A stretch of DNA of 64,000 nucleotides from Vibrio sp. 14G-20 (GTDB lineage Bacteria; Pseudomonadota; Gammaproteobacteria; Enterobacterales; Vibrionaceae). Positions within the stretch are counted from its first letter, which is position 1; every line of letters begins with the position of its first letter. A program made the translations under genes and the position numbers. Location: NCBI RefSeq assembly GCF_026241515.1, contig NZ_JAPHPW010000004.1, positions 186,001-250,000 on the forward strand. The letters are read 5' to 3'. Shown here in pieces: positions 8,720 to 16,953 of this stretch. The notes beneath the pieces were generated by a model. It was not told where the DNA came from and searched no databases. It was given only the letters and a program-made list of their open reading frames with translations.

Positions 8720-9229
8720 TTAGTTGATACTGAGTAAACGACCTCGTTCGATATCTTGCTCAAGTACCTCTGGTGTCAAGTCGCCATGTCCATGGTGATC
8801 ATGATTATGGTGATGCCCATGATCGTGTCCGTGGGAATGACCTTGATGTTCATTTGCTCTTTGAGCTAACTTGTCTGAGTCCAAATAGGTATCAGTCAAA
8901 TCAGCACAATAATCTTCAGTCCATAAACGTCGAGCCTCATCATCACTCATGATTTGCTCGGCTTTAGGGCCCAACTTGTCCATGTAGAACATCCCTAACT
9001 CCTCTCCTTCCACATTGGCGTGGTTGATAAGGTTCATGAAAGCAGGTTCTTGATTTTCATCAGAGAGATAACCATTTTTGTAACACACGGTTAGACCAAT
9101 AATGTCATCACCAAGTTGTTCTAGTGCAGGGTTGAAATGATTGTGACTGTGATTATGTTCGGCAGCCGAGACAAGCATTGGAGTAAGTAAAACACATGCG
9201 ATAGCCAATAATTTAATAGTGTTATTCAT
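8720..9229 (-). CDS. His-rich periplasmic protein (putative metal binder)
   Basis: A 169-residue exported protein: signal peptide to about residue 22 (VSA), a His-rich stretch right after it (HNHSHNHF), a small helical core with two Cys (about residues 49 and 107), and a second dense run of His/Asp/Gly at about 132-150. Such clusters bind Zn, Ni or Cu. I do not recognise the core. It is third in line, after the secreted MBL hydrolase and another secreted protein on the same strand, so it may buffer or deliver metal to the hydrolase. That role is inference. Confidence 0.7.
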   Translation of the reverse strand: MNNTIKLLAIACVLLTPMLVSAAEHNHSHNHFNPALEQLGDDIIGLTVCYKNGYLSDENQEPAFMNLINHANVEGEELGMFYMDKLGPKAEQIMSDDEARRLWTEDYCADLTDTYLDSDKLAQRANEHQGHSHGHDHGHHHNHDHHGHGDLTPEVLEQDIERGRLLSIN

Positions 9230-9407
9230 GGATAGACCTTCTAAATTTGAGCGAACAATTTGATTAGTTGTTTGGCTTAACTTCTGGTGAGATGCACGGA
9301 TGGGAACGTCAGGAATATTTCAGCCTGAGCCCCTCTTCATCTCACTACAAATAATCAATATGATTAGATAACGAGGCTCGATATAACGAGCGTTCTGAAG
9401 ACAAGAA

Positions 9408-9923
9408 TCACTTATCAACCACGATTCTTGCTGGCGCGATGGTGTAAGCCATCTGCTTCATCTCCCACTCCCCCTTGGCTTCCAATGCAAGCGCTAATGC
9501 TTGTGCCTCTTCGCATACCTTCGCTGGTTTTCCGTCAGCCCAGAATGAAGGACCCGAGGTGTATCCACACATAACAGAAAAAGCGTGTTGGCCATCCTTT
9601 ATTGTGTATTCCGTCATAATACCTCCACCTTCACCGTGCGTTATTCTTAGTGAGCCTTCATCGGCAACATGCATTGCATCGGAAGGGTTCGGTTTGACGT
9701 ACGTTGTGTAGGTGCCTCCATCTGACATGTATTGGTTGTCGTACATGGTGTAGCCTTCTTTTTCTGAAGGTAAGGTCAGTTCGTAGTTAGGATCAATGTC
9801 CGCTAATCGTTCTGAGTTATTCGTCGCACCAGGTTGATAGTTGTGAGCATTTGATTGTCCGTTAGCGAAAACAGACCCTGCCACTAAAGAAAGGATAACG
9901 ACCGCTAAAATTGATTTTTTCAT
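9408..9923 (-). CDS. Unknown secreted protein
   Basis: A 171-residue protein with a clear Sec signal peptide (about 1-20, ending VFA) and an otherwise soluble, beta-rich, Tyr/Gly-rich body with two Cys (about 119 and 137) that could form a disulfide in the periplasm. I do not recognise the family. It lies between the secreted MBL hydrolase (125 bp upstream) and the His-rich protein (178 bp downstream), all on the minus strand, which suggests a shared function, though the gaps are long for a tight operon. Confidence 0.6.
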   Translation of the reverse strand: MKKSILAVVILSLVAGSVFANGQSNAHNYQPGATNNSERLADIDPNYELTLPSEKEGYTMYDNQYMSDGGTYTTYVKPNPSDAMHVADEGSLRITHGEGGGIMTEYTIKDGQHAFSVMCGYTSGPSFWADGKPAKVCEEAQALALALEAKGEWEMKQMAYTIAPARIVVDK

Positions 9924-10016
9924 AATGAACTCCAGATATTCTAAGCAAAGATGTTGCTAGCAATGATTTTTATGGTTGAGTAATAGAATGGGTTTGTTTA
10001 CTTAAGTTTTTAGGAT

Positions 10017-10038
10017 GTGAGGGCACATCAGCCCTCAC
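10017..10038. other. Intercistronic hairpin
   Basis: An 8-bp perfect GC-rich stem (10017-10024 GTGAGGGC with 10031-10038) and 6-nt loop lies just after the MBL hydrolase stop. There is no T-run on the minus strand, so it looks more like an mRNA-processing or attenuation hairpin that would favour the first gene of the cluster than a full terminator. Confidence 0.5.
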
Positions 10039-10048
10039 TACAAAGACC

Positions 10049-11674
10049 CTATTTGTTATCGGTTCCTGCTCCTTCACCAGGCTCAGTTGGACGACTTACC
10101 GACTTGCGCTCAAGGTTGTGGTGAGCACGCACTCTATCCATGTATTCTTGCTTGGTGTTCATACCTTGCTTCATTGCTTCTGGTACTTGTTCAGCTGGGA
10201 TCACTATGTCACGGTCGACTGGCCATTCAGTTAACAGCTCTGGGTGGTAGCCTTCTGGGTAGTACAGTTTTGGATCCAGCTCTAAATCACGAATCTCTTG
10301 TTCTTGTATGTCTTCACGGCTGTTTTTCGGCAACGGGATTCTAAAGTCAGACCCATCTGCCATATCAAATTGTGGCGCTCTAGCATTCGGGAAATCAGGT
10401 AAAATACCTTCACGAACCCACGCATTATCTTTAGTCATGTTAACGACAATGCCATCTGGCGCACCGAAGTGGTAAGGCCCTTGCCAATGGTGGCGAACCT
10501 CTGCAACGGTTTCCTCATTAAGATATGGGTCGAATGTCATGTGTGTTGTCATGAACAAGCGCGGTTGTACTTCATTAGCCACATAACCCGCCGCGTACGC
10601 TGGCGTATGGTGAGTATCAACGGTGTAACGTGCTAAGAATGGCGGCACACCTTGAATAATCGAAGACACACCAAACGTTTCGGTTTGCAGCTCAGTAATG
10701 AACAAGTCTGCACCTTTTGCGTATTTCAAATCCAACTCGGTTGGGCGACCGTCTCCTGTCCAAACAAACGAAAGCACTCGACCGTCATCTTGAGTCCAAT
10801 TTAAGCGATAGCCAGACGCGCCATCTTTTGCGTGACTGCGTCGCCAGTGAATCACTTCCACATTGTCTTGGTCATAGATAACGCCACCGTCGTCGCGAAA
10901 ATCAAACTCGTGTACCACTATGTCGTTGCCTGATGGGAACACATCAAATGCATCGGTGTGCCAGTTCAACATTTGCTGCATGCCTTCAATCATATGACGA
11001 GTGCCATATTCTGGAGTCGCACCACTCGGACCATAAATGTTAAGCGGCTTTTCCCAGCGACCATTCCAACCACCAAATTGGTACAGGTAAGGTAACGAGC
11101 CGTAATGGTCTACGTGTAAGTGAGTAATGAAGATATGGTCGAGTTCATTCATCGCGACACCCGCCGCTACGTAGTTCGCAATTGATCCTTCACCTAAATC
11201 AAAGACAAAGTTAGAGCCGTTACCCAATTCGACGTATATCGAGGTGTTTGCTTGCCCCGGGCGAATCATTGGTGATGTCCCCATAAACGTGACACGCATT
11301 TCATCCGGTTGAACTTCTTCAGTGCGTGGGAACCAGTTTGCGCCCGACACCATGTGATCGCCATAAGGTGCAATGCCCTCAAACATCAGGCCTTCTTTCC
11401 AACCTGAATTGGTTTCTTTGCGATAGTCACCATTGTTTACACCGCCCATTAACACAGAAAGCACTTCTTCTTCTGAAGAGTACAAGTTCCCCTTAGGTTG
11501 AGTGCTCAGATACTCTTCAAGGGTTTCACCCTCGTGATATTCAAATTTCTCGAGTTTTTGAATATCAGAGTTAGTCTGCTTGGTGTTGTATTGCATCATT
11601 GGGTCAGCAGCAAAAGCGGTTGTCGTGATGATCATTGCTGTAGAGATGATTGATAATTTTGCGAAAGTTCTCAT
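10049..11674 (-). CDS. Secreted metallo-beta-lactamase-fold hydrolase
   Basis: A 541-residue exported enzyme: signal peptide to about residue 22 (AFA/AD), an N-terminal region of about 100 residues, then an MBL-fold domain with the metal motif HLHVDH (His185, His187, Asp189, His190). Later conserved pieces are WTGDGRP, HHTPAYAAGYVA and TTHMTFDP, resembling the RNase Z/arylsulfatase branch. From memory, close relatives are labelled GntH (guanitoxin MBL hydrolase) in public annotation, but the other guanitoxin genes are not here, so I do not transfer that role. First gene of a three-gene exported cluster, divergent from a LysR regulator. Confidence 0.82.
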   Translation of the reverse strand: MRTFAKLSIISTAMIITTTAFAADPMMQYNTKQTNSDIQKLEKFEYHEGETLEEYLSTQPKGNLYSSEEEVLSVLMGGVNNGDYRKETNSGWKEGLMFEGIAPYGDHMVSGANWFPRTEEVQPDEMRVTFMGTSPMIRPGQANTSIYVELGNGSNFVFDLGEGSIANYVAAGVAMNELDHIFITHLHVDHYGSLPYLYQFGGWNGRWEKPLNIYGPSGATPEYGTRHMIEGMQQMLNWHTDAFDVFPSGNDIVVHEFDFRDDGGVIYDQDNVEVIHWRRSHAKDGASGYRLNWTQDDGRVLSFVWTGDGRPTELDLKYAKGADLFITELQTETFGVSSIIQGVPPFLARYTVDTHHTPAYAAGYVANEVQPRLFMTTHMTFDPYLNEETVAEVRHHWQGPYHFGAPDGIVVNMTKDNAWVREGILPDFPNARAPQFDMADGSDFRIPLPKNSREDIQEQEIRDLELDPKLYYPEGYHPELLTEWPVDRDIVIPAEQVPEAMKQGMNTKQEYMDRVRAHHNLERKSVSRPTEPGEGAGTDNK

Positions 11675-11867
11675 AGTTTCACCTATCGGTCTGAGTATTT
11701 AGTAAATGAATGAAGTTCCTTCCTCACTCCGATGCAAACAAGTTTATTAATAAACATAACCTTGATATATAGTGTAAACTTTACTTAAAACCTCCATTTC
11801 ATTTATGAGTTGATAACGACTCCACCATGATTTGGATGAGTGGCAATAAGAATAGAGGGAACTGAAT

Positions 11868-12707
11868 TTGGATCTTAATCTACTGACGACATTTTTGGCC
11901 GTTTACAAACACAGCTCTATCACCGTGGCATCAGAGCAGCTCGATATTTCTCAACCCGCGGTAAGCGCGGCTATTAAGAGACTCGAAGGTGTCGTGGGCA
12001 AGGCTTTATTTGTGAGAGAAGGACGAGGTATCGCGCCCACTGGAGCAGCGGTATCACTCGCTAATAAGATAGAAGACCCATTGAACATCATTGGAACGGT
12101 TGAGCAGCAAAAGAATGACCTTAAAGTCTATTGCACAGAGAGCTTGCTTCATTTCGTTAGCCAGGTTGAAGGCGTAAGCTTTACGGAAGCGCCGCTCGAA
12201 GAGGAAGAACTGTTTGATGCGCTTACTGCACAAAAAGTGGATATCGTCATTGATGTACTTTCGAGTAAGAAACACTCATTGATTGAAGAAACCATCGTCG
12301 ATGAGGAACCCGTGTGTCTGACTCGAATCAACCACCCTCGAATTGGTGAGACACTAAGTAAAGAAGAGTATTTCCAAGAGGAGCATATTGCGCTCAAGAT
12401 CAAACGTGCCAACATGAACACAGTCGAGTTTTTATCAGAGAGCGATATCGAGCCGAGAAAAGTCAGAATTGAAACCAGCTCAATTTCAAGCATGCTGATT
12501 TTGGCGAGCACGACAGATTATATTGCCGCTTCTACTCGTTCTTTTGCAGAAATGCTCGCACCAGCGCTTGGCTTACGCGTTCACCCTATCCCCATCAAAT
12601 TAAGACCGATCACGTTTCGAATGCTCTATCACCGCCGCTACGCTAACGACGAACAACACATCAAAACCCGCGAAGCAATCAAATCGGCATTAAGAAAGCA
12701 TAAATGA
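11868..12707 (+). CDS. LysR-family transcriptional regulator
   Basis: A 279-residue LysR regulator with N-terminal HTH (about 4-60, SITVASEQLDISQPAVSAAI) and an effector domain shorter and more acidic than usual. It starts with TTG at 11868, preceded by AGAGGG eight bases upstream; no better ATG lies in frame. It is divergent from the secreted MBL gene with a 193-bp shared promoter region, so it is the likely regulator of that cluster, and possibly of the outer-membrane barrel gene about 100 bp downstream. Confidence 0.88.
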   Translation: MDLNLLTTFLAVYKHSSITVASEQLDISQPAVSAAIKRLEGVVGKALFVREGRGIAPTGAAVSLANKIEDPLNIIGTVEQQKNDLKVYCTESLLHFVSQVEGVSFTEAPLEEEELFDALTAQKVDIVIDVLSSKKHSLIEETIVDEEPVCLTRINHPRIGETLSKEEYFQEEHIALKIKRANMNTVEFLSESDIEPRKVRIETSSISSMLILASTTDYIAASTRSFAEMLAPALGLRVHPIPIKLRPITFRMLYHRRYANDEQHIKTREAIKSALRKHK

Positions 12708-12805
12708 AACTGAGGTTTTAACTAAAGTTAACCCTATTAATATAAATTTAGTTTAATCACATACTCTCCAGCAAGTTAATTCAATAGAACGACACTGGAG
12801 AATCC

Positions 12806-13525
12806 ATGAAAAAGCTTAACCTTATTGCTCTACCACTTACGTTACTCAGCAGCACAGCGTTTGCGACTTCGACTCAAGTTTACATCGAACAAAACGTTGC
12901 CTCTAATGCTGCTGATAACGGTGTCTACACCACAGAAGCTGGCGCATTAATCGATACCTCAGAAAATGGACAAGTCTATATAGGTTTTGATGACCAAGGT
13001 TGGCTGGCAGCGGGTTACGGCCACGACTTTCACATCAGCGAGTCTTTCACGATCAACCTATACGGTGAACTTGGTAAATGGGACAGCGGTGAAGAGTTAT
13101 TAATCGAAGGTATTATTGATTACCAAGTCAATGACAACTTCAATGTATTCAGTGGATTGGGATATAACCAGTCAGGGCAAGTACTCGAGAATGTAAGCGA
13201 CACCACGATCAACACCAATAAGTTCATCGCCGGTGCGGGGTACTCACTCTCAGGCTGGGATTTAGCTTACCAATACACTCACGAAAACAGTGATGGATCC
13301 AATGGCGGATTTACTCACAACGATGACAACGTTATCTTTCATCAAGGCGACTACCGTACCAATGAACACGAAGTCGTTCTCTCTAAGAGCATCGACGACT
13401 GGACACCCTACGTGAAATACACCTATTTCAACACCAACGAAGGTGACCTTTACTTGAACGGCCAATCGATGGGTCCGATCGACAACGACAGCATCATCAC
13501 TCTTGGTTTGTCTTACGACTTCTAA
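12806..13525 (+). CDS. Small outer-membrane beta-barrel protein
   Basis: A 239-residue protein: signal peptide to about residue 20 (AFA), alternating amphipathic strands rich in Gly, Tyr and Asn, and a C-terminal GLSYDF whose terminal Phe is the classic BAM recognition residue. The size would fit an 8-12-strand barrel such as the KdgM-type oligosaccharide porins, but no signature settles that. SD-like GGAGA precedes the ATG. The location after the LysR/MBL pair suggests uptake or release of the same compound. The specific substrate is unknown. Confidence 0.75.
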   Translation: MKKLNLIALPLTLLSSTAFATSTQVYIEQNVASNAADNGVYTTEAGALIDTSENGQVYIGFDDQGWLAAGYGHDFHISESFTINLYGELGKWDSGEELLIEGIIDYQVNDNFNVFSGLGYNQSGQVLENVSDTTINTNKFIAGAGYSLSGWDLAYQYTHENSDGSNGGFTHNDDNVIFHQGDYRTNEHEVVLSKSIDDWTPYVKYTYFNTNEGDLYLNGQSMGPIDNDSIITLGLSYDF

Positions 13526-13584
13526 ATATCTCAGATTCAATTCTCATAGGCAGATGGATTTGCCCACCTTTCGAGGGCACTACT

Positions 13585-13818
13585 ATGAAAATGACTCCTC
13601 AACGTAACAAAGTCATTAATATCGCTGCAGCGATCAGTATCGTTTTGTTTTCTGCGATTCCCACCTACGCAAGTGCTGATCACTTAGATTTCCATTATCT
13701 AGAATCGAGTTATCTAGAAACCAGCTATCTAGACTCCTCCTTAGTCGAATTCATGACACCAGATTTTGATCAGGGGTATCTTAACGATGAGATTAAAGAA
13801 AACCTTATTCTGGAATAA
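13585..13818 (+). CDS. Small secreted acidic repeat protein
   Basis: A 77-residue protein with a basic N-terminus, a hydrophobic segment and a cleavage-like YASA at about 28-31. The mature part is only about 46 residues, acidic, and opens with four imperfect five-residue repeats (HYLES, SYLET, SYLDS, SLVEF). The DNA repeats with a 15-bp period, each copy containing TATCTAGA or a close variant. I do not recognise it. It lies 59 bp after the barrel gene and is followed by a terminator, so the two are likely co-transcribed. Confidence 0.6.
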   Translation: MKMTPQRNKVINIAAAISIVLFSAIPTYASADHLDFHYLESSYLETSYLDSSLVEFMTPDFDQGYLNDEIKENLILE

Positions 13819-13841
13819 TTCGTTAACACATTATAAAACGT

Positions 13842-13876
13842 AAAAGACCAGAAACTCACGCTTCTGGTCTTTTTAT
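13842..13876. terminator. Rho-independent terminator (probably bidirectional)
   Basis: A 12-bp perfect stem (13842-13853 AAAAGACCAGAA with 13862-13873) and T-run follows the small repeat protein gene. It also lies downstream of cydX on the other strand. Confidence 0.85.
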
Positions 13877-13930
13877 ATAGTTCTTATTTTCTATATAACT
13901 ATCATCTTCTTATAGAGCTTTACTCAGTGA

Positions 13931-14032
13931 TTAAGACTGCGTTTCTGAGTCACTTTTCTCTAGACTGATGACATTCAAAACCGCAAATGCAGAGGCTAAA
14001 AATAAACCCAATATCCAAACAAAATACCACAT
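13931..14032 (-). CDS. cydX: Cytochrome bd oxidase small subunit CydX
   Basis: A 33-residue single-pass membrane protein, too short for usual gene callers. It opens with the CydX signature MWYFVWILG, continues through LASAFAVLNVISLE and ends in a short acidic tail. CydX stabilises the haem b/d centres of the CydAB quinol oxidase. TAAGGAG six bases before the ATG is a good ribosome site. It lies 10 bp after the cydB stop, completing the cydABX operon. Confidence 0.9.
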   Translation of the reverse strand: MWYFVWILGLFLASAFAVLNVISLEKSDSETQS

Positions 14033-14042
14033 GAAAAACTCC

Positions 14043-15179
14043 TTAATACAGTGAATGGCCATTACGTTCGACATACTCGTTATCGAGTCGTCCAAACATG
14101 GTTCGGTAGCTGAACGCGGTATAACACAGAATGATTGGCACCATAACAAACGCCACGCCTGTCATGATGTTCAAGGTCAGTTCACTGGAGGTTGAATCCC
14201 ACAACGTTAGGCTATGACTCGGGTTAACGCTAGACGGGATAATGAACGGGAACATCGAGAAACCAGCCGTTAAAATGATGCAAGCGTTAGTCAGGCTTGA
14301 ACTAATAAAAGCTATCGCATCCCATTTCAACCTTGCGCCAATCAAAGCCAGTAATGGAATGGCCACGCTGCCGATCGGTGCGAACCACATCCAAGGGTAC
14401 GTATCGAAGTTGGTTAACCAAGCGCCTGTTTGTGTGATGACTTCTTTATTCAAAGGATTCGAAGCCCAACTATGCTCCATCGCACTGACTATCAGATACC
14501 CGTCAATATGGTTTATCGCCATACAGCCAATCACCATGAGGAAAGCGATAAGTACAGCACTCGCCTGCGTCACCGTTCTTGCTTTTTTGTACACTGCGTC
14601 TGTGGTTTTCATCATCAACCACGCACTGCCTTGTAACAGCGCCATCAATAACCCAACTAGACCACACAAAAGCGCGAATGGGTTGATCAAATCGATAAAC
14701 GAACCATGGTACTCAACCATCAAGAAGCTATTGAGCGCAAAAGGTAAGCCTTGCATCAAATTGCCAAACGCCACCCCAAACAAGATAGGAGGGAAGAAGC
14801 CTGAGAACGAAATTGCCAAGTCACATACTTGTCGCCACTGATCGCTGTCGATCTTTGCTCGATACTCAAGCGCCAAAGGACGCAACCACAATGAGATAAG
14901 CACCAAATACATCGCCACATAAAGGCTTGAAAACGATGTCGCATAAACCAAAGGCCAAGCCGCAAACAACGCGCCACCTGCGGTAATTAACCAAACTTGG
15001 TTGCCATCCCAATGGGGTGCGATGGAGTTAATCATCACACGCCTTTCAGCGTTCGTTTTGCCAATAAACGGTAATAACGCCCCCACTCCCATATCAAAAC
15101 CATCGGTGATCATAAAACCAATCAGCAGTACACCAATCAGAACCCACCAAATTAAACGCAATGTGTCATATTCGAACAT
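14043..15179 (-). CDS. cydB: Cytochrome bd ubiquinol oxidase subunit II
   Basis: A 378-residue membrane protein opening with MFEYDTLRLIWW and the DGFDMGVG block of CydB, with about nine membrane helices. With CydA it reduces O2 to water with electrons from quinol, giving high-affinity respiration and resistance to NO, H2S and peroxide. The length equals E. coli CydB. It begins 12 bp after the cydA stop and is followed by cydX. Confidence 0.95.
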   Translation of the reverse strand: MFEYDTLRLIWWVLIGVLLIGFMITDGFDMGVGALLPFIGKTNAERRVMINSIAPHWDGNQVWLITAGGALFAAWPLVYATSFSSLYVAMYLVLISLWLRPLALEYRAKIDSDQWRQVCDLAISFSGFFPPILFGVAFGNLMQGLPFALNSFLMVEYHGSFIDLINPFALLCGLVGLLMALLQGSAWLMMKTTDAVYKKARTVTQASAVLIAFLMVIGCMAINHIDGYLIVSAMEHSWASNPLNKEVITQTGAWLTNFDTYPWMWFAPIGSVAIPLLALIGARLKWDAIAFISSSLTNACIILTAGFSMFPFIIPSSVNPSHSLTLWDSTSSELTLNIMTGVAFVMVPIILCYTAFSYRTMFGRLDNEYVERNGHSLY

Positions 15180-15191
15180 GAGTCAGTCACC

Positions 15192-16778
15192 TTATTGTTG
15201 AACTTGTTGTGCCAATTTGGCTTCAAGTGAAGTTGTATTTTGTTCATAGTGATAGCGACCCGTTTTTAAACTGCTTGGGCCTTTTTTAGCAACGGTAATC
15301 ATCAAGTAACTTTCAACAATGATAAATACGGTGTATAGGCTAATAATAAGCGCGAGAGACGTAAGCAGGTTTTCAACGGTTTGAGAAGAAGCCGCGACTG
15401 CAACAGGAAGGATTTCACCGACCGCCCACGGCTGACGACCATACTCCGCAACAAACCAACCCGCTTCGATTGCCACCCAAGGTAATGGAATTGACCAAAG
15501 TGCTGCCTTCAATAACCAAGGCTTTTGAGTAATGTTTTTTCGGTAGGTTTGCAAGAAAGCCGCGCCAAAGACAAACAACATAATGAAGCCACAGCCAACC
15601 ATGATTCGGAATGACCAGAACAGCGGCCACACAGTTGGGATTGAATCGTCTGCTGCTTGTTGGATTTGCTGTTCAGTAGCATCAGTCACGGTATCTGTGT
15701 ATCGCTTAAGCAATAAGCCATATCCAAGATCGTGCTTAGTTTGGTCGAAGGCTTGTTCAGTCTCATATGACGTATCGCCCGCTCGCAAACGCTCTAGTAG
15801 TTCATAAGCAATGATACCGTTTCGAATACGCACTAAATGTTGATCACGCAAGTCGTGAAGACCTGTCACTTTTTCATCCAGAGATCGCGTCGCAATAATC
15901 CCCATCACATAAGGAATTTTCACAGCGAAGTCTGTTTTGCCTTCCTCTTGGTTTGGTAGTCCGAACAAGGTGAACGCCGCAGGTGCAGGCTCGGTGTGCC
16001 ATTCCGCTTCAATCGCTGCGAGTTTTACTTTTTGGACATCACCCAGTTCATAACCAGATTCATCGCCAAGTACGATTACCGAAATGATAGAAGCTATTCC
16101 GAAAGATGCCGCCACGGCGAAAGAGCGTTTTGCAAAGGCGATGTCTCGACCTTTCAGTAAGTAATATGAACTCACACCAAGGATAAACATCGAGCCACAG
16201 GTATACGCTGAGGCCACTGTATGCAGGAATTTAACTTGAGCGACAGGGTTGAGCACAACTTCGGCAAAGCTGGTCATTTCCATACGCATGGTTTGGTAAT
16301 TAAACTCTGAGCCAATCGGGTTTTGCATCCAACCGTTAGCAACCAGAATCCATAATGCAGAGAAGCTAGAGCCCAACGCCACCAACCAAGTCACAATAAG
16401 GTGTTGGCGTTTAGATAGTCTTTCCCAACCGAAGAAGAAGAGCCCAACAAAGGTCGACTCAAGAAAGAACGCGACAAGGGCTTCGATAGCAAGAGGAGCA
16501 CCAAAGATGTCGCCGACATAGTGAGAATAATAAGACCAGTTGGTGCCGAACTGGAACTCCATGGTTAAGCCAGTAGTGACACCCAAGGCAAAGTTAATAC
16601 CAAACAGTTTGCCCCAAAAGCGAGTCATGTCCTGATAGATTTGCTTACCGGTGAGCACATAGATGGATTCCATGATCGCCAAAAGACATGACATACCAAT
16701 GGTTAAGGGGACAAAGAGAAAATGAAACATAGCAGTTAGCGCAAACTGCAAACGCGACAATTCAACAACATCAAACAT
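15192..16778 (-). CDS. cydA: Cytochrome bd ubiquinol oxidase subunit I
   Basis: The catalytic haem-bearing subunit, 528 residues from the start chosen here. That ATG (16776-16778) has GGAG five bases before it and makes the product align with E. coli CydA without gaps, placing the haem b595 ligand at His19 and a haem b558 ligand at His186 (VKFLHTVAS). GRQPW and the long Q-loop ([15 protein letters not shown]) are of the E. coli-type long form. In-frame ATGs up to 16838 would add 20 unsupported residues. Paired direct repeats lie upstream, after a MocR regulator gene. Confidence 0.95.
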   Translation of the reverse strand: MFDVVELSRLQFALTAMFHFLFVPLTIGMSCLLAIMESIYVLTGKQIYQDMTRFWGKLFGINFALGVTTGLTMEFQFGTNWSYYSHYVGDIFGAPLAIEALVAFFLESTFVGLFFFGWERLSKRQHLIVTWLVALGSSFSALWILVANGWMQNPIGSEFNYQTMRMEMTSFAEVVLNPVAQVKFLHTVASAYTCGSMFILGVSSYYLLKGRDIAFAKRSFAVAASFGIASIISVIVLGDESGYELGDVQKVKLAAIEAEWHTEPAPAAFTLFGLPNQEEGKTDFAVKIPYVMGIIATRSLDEKVTGLHDLRDQHLVRIRNGIIAYELLERLRAGDTSYETEQAFDQTKHDLGYGLLLKRYTDTVTDATEQQIQQAADDSIPTVWPLFWSFRIMVGCGFIMLFVFGAAFLQTYRKNITQKPWLLKAALWSIPLPWVAIEAGWFVAEYGRQPWAVGEILPVAVAASSQTVENLLTSLALIISLYTVFIIVESYLMITVAKKGPSSLKTGRYHYEQNTTSLEAKLAQQVQQ

Positions 16779-16857
16779 TAAAGCTCCAAACATCATAATG
16801 ATGGCTTTCATATTAAGAATTGGAGCGTATTTCAGCACAGTTCAAACAAACCAAACT

Positions 16858-16897
16858 AGAACAGATTGATTGTTAAAAAACAGAACAGATTGAATTG
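16858..16897. promoter_or_regulatory. Paired direct repeats upstream of cydA
   Basis: Two copies of AGAACAGATTGA-TTG (16858-16872 and 16882-16897) lie 24 bp start to start, 80-120 bp upstream of the cydA ATG and 56 bp after the MocR gene. MocR-type regulators commonly bind spaced direct repeats, so this is a candidate operator linking the adjacent regulator to the oxidase operon. Inference from sequence only. Confidence 0.55.
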
Positions 16898-16953
16898 TCC
16901 GACGAGTGACGAGCTAGATTTCAGGTAAACATAGTCGAGGATCGACTAACGAC

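Noticed and set aside
14242..14841. Long plus-strand frame inside cydB
   Set aside because: Antisense shadow of a long membrane protein gene; composition is that of a complemented coding strand.
16779..16838. Upstream in-frame ATGs of cydA
   Set aside because: They would add 20 residues absent from E. coli CydA; the ATG at 16778 has a good GGAG site and places His19 correctly.
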